DNA of 64,000 bases from VFKI01 sp964647825 (GTDB taxonomy: Bacteria; Pseudomonadota; Gammaproteobacteria; DSM-16500), in assembly GCA_964647825.1 (NCBI GenBank), contig CAZYJL010000004.1, positions 62,001-126,000 of the forward strand, given 5' to 3'. The position numbers and the translations under genes were made by a program. This document shows positions 23,910 through 33,005 of this stretch, piece by piece (the first letter of the stretch is position 1; the number at the start of each line of letters is the position of its first letter). The notes under the pieces were generated by a model that saw only the letters and a program-made list of their open reading frames with translations, made no database searches and had not been told where the DNA came from.

Positions 23910-24911
23910 ATGTTAAACAAACCAATCAAACTCATCGCTGCGACGTTAGCACTGTTACTCGCTGTCACCTGCCTCATGCCTCCCTTACAGGCTAGCGACG
24001 CTGCGCGACGAACGATCAATAAAGCACAAGTCAATACGTTTTTAGCAACGGCAAGCAACACCGCCGTCATAAAATTTATTGCCTCGCTTTGCTGGGAAAT
24101 GAGCAACGATCTTTATGAAATTGGTCAACAAAGCCTAGCTGGCTTACAAATTTTAACAAGCTGGCTATTACCGGATGACTCCGATATTGCTGCAGAAACA
24201 CAAGAAAAATTTGTCACGTATACCAATGCTAATTTTATCAATGAAAAAAGTAGAAATGAGCAACAACAAAAAATCACCCAAGCACTTTTCAAAGATGCGC
24301 AAGGTAATTTAACGGTAACAAAAGAAAGCGTCCCATGGGCGAACGACATTACGTTTCAAACACTCATGGGCATTCCTTATTTTCCAGAAGATCCACGCGA
24401 TGAAAAAAAAGATGGCGTCGTCATTAAAACAACCAATGCACCGCTCAATTATGTTGAAAATATTGCCGGCGTGAATATCAAACATATTATTCCTAACTCA
24501 ACATGGCGTAATAGCAGTGGATTAAGCGGCGCAGAAAACATTGGGCTAACGAATTACATTGCATTTTATAAAACTGTTGCGTCTATTCAAACCTATAACG
24601 CATGGGTGTTAAGTGAAATGTATGCGGACTATGAAAATGGCGGCAGTTTTTCTGCCGAACAAAATAAATTAATTCAGCAAGCCAGTAATTCGGATTGGTT
24701 TAAACATGTCATGGGTGATCCGAATATTGCACACATCTTACGCGAAACGTTAATGTATATTTCACAAAGTCTCGTCATTCAAAGTCAATTATTAAAAACA
24801 CAAAAACAGCAACTTGCAGCACAAGCAATGACAAATACATTATTAATCTTAGGTAACCAATTTAATGAGAGTACATTATTAGATAAAGCCACAGGACGAA
24901 TACCTTCATAA
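23910..24911 (+). CDS. icmX: Dot/Icm periplasmic protein IcmX
   Basis: 333 residues, shorter than the ~466 of L. pneumophila. Signal peptide ~1-28 ending LQASDAA. Then an Ala/Asn-rich helical protein with NIGLTNYIAFYKTVASIQTYNAWVLSEMYAD and a C-terminal helix SLVIQSQLLKTQKQQLAAQAMTNTLLILGNQFNES, matching IcmX. Role: needed for pore formation, released into the periplasm and in part outside. GGAGAGCG lies before the ATG. Third gene of icmW-unknown-icmX. Confidence 0.93.
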   Translation: MLNKPIKLIAATLALLLAVTCLMPPLQASDAARRTINKAQVNTFLATASNTAVIKFIASLCWEMSNDLYEIGQQSLAGLQILTSWLLPDDSDIAAETQEKFVTYTNANFINEKSRNEQQQKITQALFKDAQGNLTVTKESVPWANDITFQTLMGIPYFPEDPRDEKKDGVVIKTTNAPLNYVENIAGVNIKHIIPNSTWRNSSGLSGAENIGLTNYIAFYKTVASIQTYNAWVLSEMYADYENGGSFSAEQNKLIQQASNSDWFKHVMGDPNIAHILRETLMYISQSLVIQSQLLKTQKQQLAAQAMTNTLLILGNQFNESTLLDKATGRIPS

Positions 24912-24975
24912 GAATGTGTTTTATCAATTCACTCCAAAATTGCAGGCTTTTTTTGCTTCAGCGCTGGACTTTTAT

Positions 24976-25917
24976 CTAACGCTTAAATTCTCTCAACTCA
25001 ACATCTACTTTTTTTAATACTGCTTCTTCAATTTTTTGTGGGTTTGATAAAACTTTCTCTACTGCCTCTTTAAATGCAATATCTGTCTTTGTTGGCATTA
25101 CTTTTGGGCCCTGCGCATCAAAAAATCCATAATTTTTTTTGATGCCTAACGTTTTTTTTACAGTGCGAATAATTCTCAAACCTAAACTTGCGTGTTCTTC
25201 TGGCACTCTTGCTGGTTCACGCTCTTTAAAATAAGCAGCAAACAACGCTTTAAATTTCTCAATTTTTTCTCCTGATGTATTTTCTTTTTCAATTGATTTT
25301 TCTTCAAAAGCCACATCACCTGTAGACGGAAAAACTTGTTTTTTTATCTTTTCCAATAAAGTGTGAAAAAGTTTTTCTTTATTCGTAAAATCACTCAATT
25401 TCTCTAAATCACTTCGCTTTGTTCCCTGAATTGCCTCTGCTTCCGCGTAAATTTTTTCATTAAATTCTCGGCAAATCACCCGCAGTTGTAACAACATCTC
25501 TTGATCTATTTTTTCTTGTAAAATTTCCATCATTTTTATTACTGTTCCTAACAAATAACCTTGCGTCGCTGCAATTCGCTGACAGTAATTCCCATACTTT
25601 TCCCGATCCGCATCAGACGCATTTTTAGGAAGCACTGGAGGATCCCAATCCAAGATAGATTTTTTTAATTTCTCTAAACGTGCTAGATCCCACAACGATA
25701 ATTTATCAACTATCAGCGCTGTGCAACTTTCATCTACGTAGTTTGTTATTTGATCTTGACCAATCGCACCACCTTTCCCTTTTTTGATTAGTGCATTCTC
25801 AGCTAAAGACATTAGCTCTGCCGCTAAATCAAAAACGGACTTACTCTCTCTTTTTTCTACTGCATCCAATAAGTTACGCATCACACTTGGCAAATTAGCA
25901 GGTGATTTGGAAAACAT
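24976..25917 (-). CDS. Unknown protein beside icmX, possible Dot/Icm effector
   Basis: 313 residues, no signal peptide or membrane helix, very rich in Lys and Glu and predicted helical; coiled-coil-like heptads about 120-190. I recognise no family. The C-terminus (KKVDVELREFKR) is charged. It is AT-rich compared with neighbours and has short A/T runs, as do many Legionellales effector genes. AAGGTAGG precedes the ATG. The stretch GFFDAQGPKVMPT near residue 265 loosely recalls GFFARSRATGKTLYT in the paralogs at 61.6-64 kb, too weak to claim homology. Place next to the secretion genes makes effector or accessory a fair guess only. Confidence 0.6.
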   Translation of the reverse strand: MFSKSPANLPSVMRNLLDAVEKRESKSVFDLAAELMSLAENALIKKGKGGAIGQDQITNYVDESCTALIVDKLSLWDLARLEKLKKSILDWDPPVLPKNASDADREKYGNYCQRIAATQGYLLGTVIKMMEILQEKIDQEMLLQLRVICREFNEKIYAEAEAIQGTKRSDLEKLSDFTNKEKLFHTLLEKIKKQVFPSTGDVAFEEKSIEKENTSGEKIEKFKALFAAYFKEREPARVPEEHASLGLRIIRTVKKTLGIKKNYGFFDAQGPKVMPTKTDIAFKEAVEKVLSNPQKIEEAVLKKVDVELREFKR

Positions 25918-25983
25918 AAAACCTACCTTATAAAGCCTAATTTAAACCATGAATAGACTATAGCATAAAAATTAAACGCTATT

Positions 25984-26853
25984 TTATTCAATATTTTGTA
26001 CTTGCTCGCGCATCTGCTCGATCAAGACCTTTAATTCCACTGCCGCACGCGTCGTTTCGACACTAACCGATTTCGCGCCTAAGGTATTCGCTTCACGATG
26101 CAATTCTTGCATTAAAAAATCCAAGCGCCGACCATTTATGCCATCACTGGTCGTCATGATTCTCTTGACTTCAGCAACGTGCGCTGTCAAACGATCCAAC
26201 TCTTCCGTAACATCCATTTTCTGCAAACATAAAACAATTTCTTGTTCAACACGTTCTGTATCACAGGGAATATTGGCTTCGGCAAAACGTGTTTGTAAAC
26301 GGGTACGCTGATTTAATTGAATCGCTGATAACGATTTTTTTATGACTGTTATCTCATGATTAACTTGTGTTAAACGCTGTAAAATAGTTTTTTGTAATGC
26401 CATACCCTCACGCGACCTCGCCGCCACTAACGCCTGCAAACATTCATCCACTAATTGCATAAAAATCTGCTGTAACCTGTCAGTATCAACAGCCGGCGTT
26501 TCGAGCATCCCGGGCCAACGCAAAATATCAGCAGGTGATACGGGCGCAGCTCGCGATAATAATTGTTCAATGACTTTTATTGCATGACATAACGATGACG
26601 CTAACGGTAAATTCACTTGCAAACTCTTTTCTGACAAAGGCGGCGCTTGATAACGAAACGTGCATTCCAATTTACCACGCTGAATCGTTTGCTGAATTTT
26701 TTCGCGTATCGGCATTTCAAATAAAGCAACCTGTTCAGGTAAGCGTAATGCAATGTCTAAATAACGATGATTCACTGTGCGCAACTCACACACTGCATTG
26801 CCCCATTCCCCCTGACGTTGCACACGCGCAAATGCTGTCATACTTCGGATCAT
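25984..26853 (-). CDS. yicC: Endoribonuclease YicC family protein
   Basis: 289 residues from the ATG at 26853 (MIRSMTAFAR, the usual N-terminus, with GGAAA upstream); the frame runs 14 codons further but with no ribosome site. YicC proteins are endoribonucleases that act on small RNAs. Signatures: VCELRTVNHRYLDIALRLPE at the start, and LDFLMQELHREANTLGAKSV near the end (DUF1732). Divergent from rph, the same neighbour as in E. coli, with both starts only ~63 nt apart. Confidence 0.93.
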   Translation of the reverse strand: MIRSMTAFARVQRQGEWGNAVCELRTVNHRYLDIALRLPEQVALFEMPIREKIQQTIQRGKLECTFRYQAPPLSEKSLQVNLPLASSLCHAIKVIEQLLSRAAPVSPADILRWPGMLETPAVDTDRLQQIFMQLVDECLQALVAARSREGMALQKTILQRLTQVNHEITVIKKSLSAIQLNQRTRLQTRFAEANIPCDTERVEQEIVLCLQKMDVTEELDRLTAHVAEVKRIMTTSDGINGRRLDFLMQELHREANTLGAKSVSVETTRAAVELKVLIEQMREQVQNIE

Positions 26854-26916
26854 CTGTATTTTTCCTAGAAAAGTCTGTCTATAATGGCCAACCATCTTGC
26901 CCGCTAGGATAATCGA

Positions 26917-27663
26917 ATGCCATCAAAACCTGTCAAAATAAGAGAAAATCGCTTACACGATGCACTACGTTCCATTCAATTTACTCGTCAATTTACTGAA
27001 CATGCAGAAGGTTCTGTGCTCGCCGAATTTGGCAAAACACGCGTCATTTGTACTGCTAGCATCGAAGCAAGAGTCCCGCCTTTTTTGAAAGATAAAGGAC
27101 AAGGTTGGATTACCGCTGAATATGGCATGCTGCCACGCTCTACCCATGACCGAATGCAACGTGAAGCCGCGCGTGGCAAACAATCTGGACGAACACAAGA
27201 AATTCAACGTTTAATTGGTCGTTCGCTGCGCGCCGCTGTTGATTTAAAAAAATTAGGCGAATTCACCATTACACTCGACTGCGATGTGATCCAAGCGGAT
27301 GGCGGCACACGCACGGCAGCCATCACCGGCGCCTGTATTGCACTACATGATGCCATTACTTTCTTACAACAAGCAGGCAAAATTACCTCAACTCCCTTTC
27401 GCCAATTAGTGGCATCTGTTTCTGTCGGCATGCATCAAGGCGAACCCATTCTTGATTTAAATTACGCAGAAGACTCCACTGCTGATACCGATATGAATGT
27501 CGTGATGACAGAACACGGTGAATTCATCGAAATTCAAGGTACCGCAGAAAACGGCACCTTTGGACCAGAAGCATTACAACGCATGCTACAACTCGCGCAA
27601 AAAGGCATCGGCGAATTGATTACATTGCAACGACAATGCTTACAAAGTAAAATAACTTATTGA
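26917..27663 (+). CDS. rph: Ribonuclease PH
   Basis: 248 residues. Phosphorolytic 3'-5' exoribonuclease that trims tRNA precursors. Conserved segments: RPLxx-type start with IRENRLHDALRSI, GSVLAEFGKTRVICTASIE, GWITAEYGMLPRSTHDR, RTQEIQRLIGRSLRAAVDL and the phosphate-binding CDVIQADGGTRTAAITGA. C-terminal DMNVVMTEHGEFIEIQGTAE is complete, so there is no truncation as in E. coli K-12 rph-1. The 140-bp gap behind it holds only the rpoS terminator-like hairpin. Confidence 0.97.
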   Translation: MPSKPVKIRENRLHDALRSIQFTRQFTEHAEGSVLAEFGKTRVICTASIEARVPPFLKDKGQGWITAEYGMLPRSTHDRMQREAARGKQSGRTQEIQRLIGRSLRAAVDLKKLGEFTITLDCDVIQADGGTRTAAITGACIALHDAITFLQQAGKITSTPFRQLVASVSVGMHQGEPILDLNYAEDSTADTDMNVVMTEHGEFIEIQGTAENGTFGPEALQRMLQLAQKGIGELITLQRQCLQSKITY

Positions 27664-27770
27664 TTTTATTGTTAAAAATTATTTGCTTGGCAAAAAATAC
27701 AATAGAATCAATGCAGAAGAGCTATTATAACTTTGTCAATACAATCAATTAGTTAAGTCAAAAACGGCCC

Positions 27771-27804
27771 GTGAGACATGAGATGTTTTGTATGCTTGTC
27801 TCAC
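27771..27804 (-). terminator. Hairpin at the rpoS 3' end
   Basis: GTGAGACA and TGTCTCAC pair over an 18-nt loop, right at the rpoS stop. On the minus strand the stem is followed by GGGCCGTTTTTG, so it can act as a terminator for rpoS; it also lies downstream of convergent rph. Confidence 0.5.
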
Positions 27805-29114
27805 TACTCCGCGCTCGTAATACCACGCTTCATCATAATTTCTCGCAACGTACGCAATGCATTCATTTGAATTTGCCGCACACGCTCACGCGTTAACCCC
27901 AACGCAGCACCCACCTCTTCCAATGTCTGTCGCTCGTACCCAGCCAAACCAAAACGCCGACACAATACTTCACGCTGCCGCTCATTCAATTGTACTAAAC
28001 ACATTTCCAGCGCTTCCGTCATCCGCTGATCCGCTAAAAAATCTGCTGGATCCATTTGCGCGTGGTCCGCCATCGTTTCCGACAAAGCACGTCCCTGACT
28101 ACTATTTGATGACGATGATTCACTACTATGCACCAACGTATCCAATGATACCGTATGCTCATTCAAACTTAACATGCCATCCACATCTTCTACTGAACAA
28201 TGCAAAGCATCCGCAATTTCTTTTGATGTAGGCGTATGATCACTACTTTTCATTAAGCGTCGCGCTGTCGCAAGATAAGTATTTAATTCTCGTACCACAT
28301 GCACAGGCAATCGCACAGTGCGGGTTTGATTCATAATCGCACGCTCAATGGTTTGACGAATCCACCACGTTGCATACGTTGAAAAACGAAAACCCCGCTC
28401 CGGATCAAATTTTTCAACCGCACGCAATAAACCTAAATTCCCTTCTTCAATTAAATCCAGAAACTCTAATCCTCGGTTATAATATTGCCGTGCAATTTTC
28501 ACCACTAAACGCAAATTACTACGAATCATTCGATCGCGCGCTTTCGCATCGCCCTGTAACGCTAAACGCCCAAAATGGATTTCTTCTTCTGCGCTCAACA
28601 AGGGTGAAAAACCAATCTCTCCTAAATACAAACGTGTTGGATCTTTTGCAGATGTATCATTTTCTATGGCTGCTGCTTCTTCTTTATTTTTATTTACGAC
28701 ATTATTTTCATCCTGACTTTCTGGATAAGGTTGAAAACTCTCTTCTGTTTCTACATTAGAAAATTTATTTAATAACTCTTTTCCTGCAACAGATTCAGAT
28801 TGTTTTACAGCTAATTTTTTATCTATTTTTTCTTTCGCAATAAGCTTTTTTTTCACTATCTTATTTTTGAATGATTTTTTTGCTGACGTCACTTTGCCTG
28901 ACATTTTTTTTAATAATGCTGCCACATACTGCGAAGCTTGTTTTGAAAGCGTTTGTTTTTTAGAAGAAGGCAGCTTTTTTGTTTCTGGGTTGGGTGAAAT
29001 GCGCTGCAATGCTTTCGGATGATTTTTTTTACTACGTGACAATCGAGTCGAAATGATACCGAACAAACCCTTCACTGGGCCGCGGCCTTCTCCTTGCTTC
29101 CCTTTTTTCCGCAT
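27804..29114 (-). CDS. rpoS: RNA polymerase sigma factor RpoS with long N-terminal extension
   Basis: 436 residues from the ATG at 29114 (GAGGG 6 nt upstream; ATG at 29120 is closer to it). The sigma-70 regions are complete: region 1.2 DPTRLYLGEIG near residue 158, 2.3-2.4 FDPERGFRFSTYATWWIRQTIERAI, region 3, and 4.2 TLEEVGAALGLTRERVRQIQ. Residues 1-155 are a Lys/Ser-rich low-complexity extension (KKK, SKK runs), ~100 residues more than E. coli RpoS. The identity as RpoS rather than another sigma-70 rests on the surE-nlpD-rpoS order and length of the core. In Legionella and Coxiella RpoS drives the switch to the infectious or stationary form. Confidence 0.93.
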   Translation of the reverse strand: MRKKGKQGEGRGPVKGLFGIISTRLSRSKKNHPKALQRISPNPETKKLPSSKKQTLSKQASQYVAALLKKMSGKVTSAKKSFKNKIVKKKLIAKEKIDKKLAVKQSESVAGKELLNKFSNVETEESFQPYPESQDENNVVNKNKEEAAAIENDTSAKDPTRLYLGEIGFSPLLSAEEEIHFGRLALQGDAKARDRMIRSNLRLVVKIARQYYNRGLEFLDLIEEGNLGLLRAVEKFDPERGFRFSTYATWWIRQTIERAIMNQTRTVRLPVHVVRELNTYLATARRLMKSSDHTPTSKEIADALHCSVEDVDGMLSLNEHTVSLDTLVHSSESSSSNSSQGRALSETMADHAQMDPADFLADQRMTEALEMCLVQLNERQREVLCRRFGLAGYERQTLEEVGAALGLTRERVRQIQMNALRTLREIMMKRGITSAE

Positions 29115-29167
29115 ATCCATCCCTCTCCCAAGCGGCTTCCTTTAATCTCTATTATACGCTGATCACA

Positions 29168-29968
29168 CTAGCGATGGCGCAAATACTGCAATGGATCCAC
29201 CGGCTTACCCGCTCGACGGATCTCAAAATGTAGCATCGGTGCACCTCCCGGCAAGTGCCCCATCCATGCAATTGGCTGCCCTGCGCGCACCCACTCTCCT
29301 TGTCGCACCCTTAAACGCTGATTAAACGCATAAGCACTTAACCACAACGCATTATGACGAATAATAATTAAATTACCGTAACCTCGCAGTCCATTACCTG
29401 CGTACACGACTTCACCTGCTGCACTTGCTAAAACGGGCTCGCCTTCTTTCCCGGCAATATTGATCCCCCGATTAAAAGAGGAATAGACCGCCGCAACAGC
29501 ACCTTGTGCCGGCCACCGCCAATGCTGAATCATGGTCGCAGACTGACGCGTAGTCGAATGATCTGCCTCCCGATGCGTCACAATGGATGATGGAACATGC
29601 CGTTGCCTTTGATGCACTGGACGGGGCAAAGGCGATACTGCGACTGATCGAGAAATAGCATGTGGAGCGCGATGCAGAGGCAATCCATGTTTTGATTGAC
29701 GCAAGATCAACACTTGTCCCTTTTGCACATGCCATGGAGGTGTCAAGTGATTACGTGCTGCTAAGACACGGTAATCCATGCCATAGCGCCACGCAATAGA
29801 ATACAGTGTCTCACCACGACGTACCCGATACACACCATTTGATGGTAACGGCTGAATCGTGGCATCCACAACAGGCACATAGGCTTGCGGCGTACTACAA
29901 CTTAGTAACACACAAGCCATTAACCCAATCCAAGCTGCCTGCAGCTTACACTTGATCTTGTTGTTCAA
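29168..29968 (-). CDS. nlpD: NlpD-like LysM/M23 lipoprotein
   Basis: 266 residues. Lipoprotein signal with lipobox LLSC near residue 24, a LysM domain (YRVRRGETLYSIAWRYGMDYRVLAARN, ~47-90), a Pro/His-rich linker, and a C-terminal M23/LytM domain. The zinc-binding residues are degenerate (INIAG instead of HxGxD-type, AYAF), as in NlpD, an activator of the amidase AmiC in septum splitting rather than an enzyme. Start is TTG at 29968, inside the surE end. Position between surE and rpoS is classical. Confidence 0.92.
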   Translation of the reverse strand: MNNKIKCKLQAAWIGLMACVLLSCSTPQAYVPVVDATIQPLPSNGVYRVRRGETLYSIAWRYGMDYRVLAARNHLTPPWHVQKGQVLILRQSKHGLPLHRAPHAISRSVAVSPLPRPVHQRQRHVPSSIVTHREADHSTTRQSATMIQHWRWPAQGAVAAVYSSFNRGINIAGKEGEPVLASAAGEVVYAGNGLRGYGNLIIIRHNALWLSAYAFNQRLRVRQGEWVRAGQPIAWMGHLPGGAPMLHFEIRRAGKPVDPLQYLRHR

Positions 29969-30710
29969 TCGTTTTTACCCAACCAGCTAATTGCTCGAAC
30001 GATTTGTAATGTGTCAAATCCATGTGAAGCGGTGTGATCGACACATACCCCATGTTAACCGCATAAAAATCTGTCCCAGGACCCGCATCTTCTTCTGGGC
30101 CAGGCTGACCGACCCAATAAATCTTACGACCACGTGGATCCGTTGCTTTCACTGTCGGTTCCGCCACGTGCCGCGTACCCAACCGCGTGACTTGATAACC
30201 ACGTATTTCACTCAATGGTAAATCCGGCACATTGACATTTAAAATTGTATCGCGTGGCAAAGGATCCCGACCTAAATTTAACACTAACGCTTTTGCCACT
30301 TCAGCCGCCGTTTGGTAATGCTGACAACGCGGCCCTGCCAGTGAGACAGCAATCGAAGGCAGCCCAAGAAACCGCCCCTCTGTCGCTGCCGCCACTGTCC
30401 CAGAGTACAATACATCATCACTCAAGTTCGATCCTTCATTGATACCCGACACCACCATATCCGGTAATTCTTTTAACAATCCTGTTACCGCTAAATGGAC
30501 ACAATCTGTCGGCGTCCCATTCACACCAAAAAAACCATTCTCTGCTGTCATTAATCGCAATGGATTATCTAACGTCAACGAGTTACTCGCACCACTTCGA
30601 TTACGATCAGGTGCGACAACCGTAATCTCTGCTATCTCACCTAATACTTTTGCAAGCGTCGCAAGCCCTGGAGCTAAAAAACCATCGTCATTACTTAATA
30701 AAATTCTCAT
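29946..30710 (-). CDS. surE: 5'/3'-nucleotidase SurE
   Basis: 254 residues. Acid phosphatase acting on nucleoside monophosphates, active in survival during stationary phase. N-terminal metal site MRILLSNDDGFLAPG with the Asp pair, PDRNRSGASNSLTL, and VVSGINEGSNLSDDVLYSGTVAAATEGR are all intact. It overlaps ftsB at its start (ATGA) and nlpD at its end. No pcm gene between surE and nlpD, unlike E. coli. Confidence 0.97.
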   Translation of the reverse strand: MRILLSNDDGFLAPGLATLAKVLGEIAEITVVAPDRNRSGASNSLTLDNPLRLMTAENGFFGVNGTPTDCVHLAVTGLLKELPDMVVSGINEGSNLSDDVLYSGTVAAATEGRFLGLPSIAVSLAGPRCQHYQTAAEVAKALVLNLGRDPLPRDTILNVNVPDLPLSEIRGYQVTRLGTRHVAEPTVKATDPRGRKIYWVGQPGPEEDAGPGTDFYAVNMGYVSITPLHMDLTHYKSFEQLAGWVKTIEQQDQV

Positions 30711-30985
30711 GAGTGTGCTGCCTGATAAAAAGTTTCACCTGAACGAACCATGCCAAAATCTTCTCTCGCATGCGTCTCAACAACGTCTTTATTTTGCTGC
30801 AATTGCTTCACTTGCATAAGCAACGCTGCATTACGCGCTTTCAATTTTTCATTGGTTAACTGCTCAACTGCTAATTGTTTTTTTAAATGCAACATCGCTG
30901 GAATGCCGGTTGCCCCCATCCATAGATGATATTGTAAAAATCCCAATGCACAGCCCGCGAGTAACACCAGAAATAATCGCATCAA
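30707..30985 (-). CDS. ftsB: Cell division protein FtsB
   Basis: 92 residues. Single membrane helix (~3-22) followed by a periplasmic coiled coil (LKKQLAVEQLTNEKLKARNAALLMQVKQL) and the C-terminal ETHAREDFGMVRSGETFYQ typical of FtsB/DivIC. Part of the FtsQLB divisome complex. It overlaps eno and surE by 4 nt each; eno-ftsB is the usual order. ispDF, normally nearby, are absent here. Confidence 0.93.
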   Translation of the reverse strand: MMRLFLVLLAGCALGFLQYHLWMGATGIPAMLHLKKQLAVEQLTNEKLKARNAALLMQVKQLQQNKDVVETHAREDFGMVRSGETFYQAAHS

Positions 30986-32286
30986 TTGGATACTCGTTCA
31001 AAACAAGCAAAATGACGGAAGGCTAACGCGCCTGCATACGTACTTTTCTCTGCGCGTTCTGCAGCAATATGTAATAAACGATTATATTTCGCGACACGAT
31101 CTGAACGACACAATGAGCCCGTTTTGATTTGACATGCATTCGTACCCACCGCTAAATCCGCAATCGTCGTATCTTCTGTTTCGCCTGAACGATGCGACAA
31201 AATGGTATTGTAGCCCGCAGCACGCGCCATACGAATCGCTGCCAACGTTTCTGTCAAGGTACCAATTTGATTAGGTTTCACCAACAATGCATTCGCAATT
31301 GCTTCTTGAATCCCTTTTTGTAATAACGTCGTATTCGTGACAAACACATCGTCACCCACCAATTGAATACGCTGACCGAGTTTTGCTGTTAATAATTTCC
31401 AACCCGCTAAATCATTCTCCGCCATGCCATCTTCAATACTTATAATCGGATAACGATCCACCAACTCAGAAAAATACGCGGTAAATGCCTCAGCAGAAAA
31501 TGTTTTCTTTTCTGAAGCCAAGTGATAATGACCATCGCGATACAATTCGTTTGCGGCGACATCTAAACCTAAGAAAATATCTTCACCAGCGACATAACCC
31601 GCACGCTCAATGGCCTGCATAATAAAATCCAGTGCACTCGCATTCCCTGATAAATTAGGTGCAAAGCCACCTTCATCGCCCACGCCCGTCGCTAAACCAT
31701 TTTCACGTAATAATTGACGCAAGTGACCAAAGACTTCTGCACCATAACGCAAGGCTTCAGCAAAAGTCGGTGCGCCAATGGGTAAAATCATAAATTCTTG
31801 TATATCTAAATTATTATCTGCATGCGCGCCGCCATTAATCACATTCATCATCGGCACCGGCAAATGCATCGTCTGCTCACCACCAATGTATTGATATAAT
31901 GGGATACCTTGTTCACTCGCTGCAGCTTTGGCTGCCGCCAATGACACCGCAAGAATCGCATTTGCACCCAAGCGTGCACGATTGGGCGTGCCATCTAATT
32001 CACATAATAAGGCATCCAATTTTTCTTGATCCGACGCATCCACAAATTCCAATGCACGCGCAATATCGCCGTTAATCGCCGCAACCGCACGGCGCACACC
32101 TTTGCCAAAGTAACGCGCCGCCTCCCCATCGCGTAACTCTAATGCCTCTTTAGAACCTGTCGAGGCACCCGAAGGTACCGCCGCACGACCAAAACTGCCG
32201 GACTTTAAAACAACTTCTGCTTCAACTGTTGGTTGCCCACGTGAATCTAAAATTTCCCACCCTCTCACTCGTTGAATCTGCGACAT
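30982..32286 (-). CDS. eno: Enolase
   Basis: 434 residues. Interconverts 2-phosphoglycerate and phosphoenolpyruvate; also part of the RNA degradosome in some bacteria. Family motifs: GREILDSRGxPTVE at the start, GASTGSKEALELRD, GGAHADNNLDIQEFMI, IEDGMAENDLAGW, the catalytic lysine region LLVKPNQIGTLTET and SHRSGETEDTTIADLAV. Complete and normal. AAGGAG precedes the ATG. Confidence 0.98.
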   Translation of the reverse strand: MSQIQRVRGWEILDSRGQPTVEAEVVLKSGSFGRAAVPSGASTGSKEALELRDGEAARYFGKGVRRAVAAINGDIARALEFVDASDQEKLDALLCELDGTPNRARLGANAILAVSLAAAKAAASEQGIPLYQYIGGEQTMHLPVPMMNVINGGAHADNNLDIQEFMILPIGAPTFAEALRYGAEVFGHLRQLLRENGLATGVGDEGGFAPNLSGNASALDFIMQAIERAGYVAGEDIFLGLDVAANELYRDGHYHLASEKKTFSAEAFTAYFSELVDRYPIISIEDGMAENDLAGWKLLTAKLGQRIQLVGDDVFVTNTTLLQKGIQEAIANALLVKPNQIGTLTETLAAIRMARAAGYNTILSHRSGETEDTTIADLAVGTNACQIKTGSLCRSDRVAKYNRLLHIAAERAEKSTYAGALAFRHFACFERVSN

Positions 32287-32300
32287 GCTTTCTCCTTTTT

Positions 32301-33005
32301 TTATGGAATTGCTAACACACTTTTAACAAATGGAATGGTTAAACGACGCTGTGCTGCCAATGATGTACGGTCCAAAATAGCTAGCGCCTCACAAAGCGCA
32401 GCCATATCTCGCGAACAGTGTCGTAAAATAAAACGGCCGACTTCTTCGGATAATTGCATCCCACGATACGCCGCACGCACAATTAACATCTCACATTTTT
32501 CTGCATCCGATAATGCATGCAACTGAAAAACAATTCCCCAATACAAACGCGACACCAAATCCGGCAAACTAAATCCAACATGCATCGGCAACACTGCAGA
32601 AGCAATAATCATCGTGCCCCCTGCATCATGAATTTGATTAAATGCATGAAATAACGCTTCTTCCGCAATCGATTGGCCCGCAAGCACATGCACATCGTCC
32701 AAACAAACTAAATCACGTGACGCTAATCCTTCCAACATCGCTGGCGAAAAATGCCCCATCGATAAAGGTAAATAACACGCGCTCAAACCAACTTGATGCG
32801 CGGCATGACAACACGCTTGCAACAAATGCGAACGCCCACTCCCAGTCGGGCCATATAAATACAAAATACGTTCGCCTTGCCCAATAGAAGAGCGCTGTAA
32901 TGCTTGCACTAACATGGCATTGCGACCTGGAAAATAACTCGCAAAGACGGCTTCATCACGTAACCCGACGCCTAAAACCAGTTGCCGCATTTGATCAACT
33001 TTCAT
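32301..33005 (-). CDS. hda: DnaA regulatory inactivator Hda
   Basis: 234 residues from the ATG at 33005, which overlaps the perM end by 11 nt. A DnaA-like AAA+ protein that promotes hydrolysis of DnaA-ATP after replication starts. P-loop LYGPTGSGRSHLLQA (Arg in the usual Lys place, as several Hda proteins show), Walker B LVCLDDVHVLAG, and sensor LPDLVSRLYWG. The frame goes 17 codons upstream without a ribosome site. Neighbour of perM, as in many gammaproteobacteria. Confidence 0.93.
   Translation of the reverse strand: MKVDQMRQLVLGVGLRDEAVFASYFPGRNAMLVQALQRSSIGQGERILYLYGPTGSGRSHLLQACCHAAHQVGLSACYLPLSMGHFSPAMLEGLASRDLVCLDDVHVLAGQSIAEEALFHAFNQIHDAGGTMIIASAVLPMHVGFSLPDLVSRLYWGIVFQLHALSDAEKCEMLIVRAAYRGMQLSEEVGRFILRHCSRDMAALCEALAILDRTSLAAQRRLTIPFVKSVLAIP

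Noticed and set aside
25000..25130. Possible homology of the orphan beside icmX with the C-terminal domain of the paralogs at 61.6-64 kb (GFFDAQGPKVMPT against GFFARSRATGKTLYT).
   Set aside because: Only a few residues agree over a short stretch; no support from the surrounding sequence.
32301..33005. Arg instead of Lys in the Hda P-loop (GPTGSGRS) as a possible anomaly.
   Set aside because: Hda proteins commonly depart from the strict Walker A of DnaA, so this is not treated as unusual.
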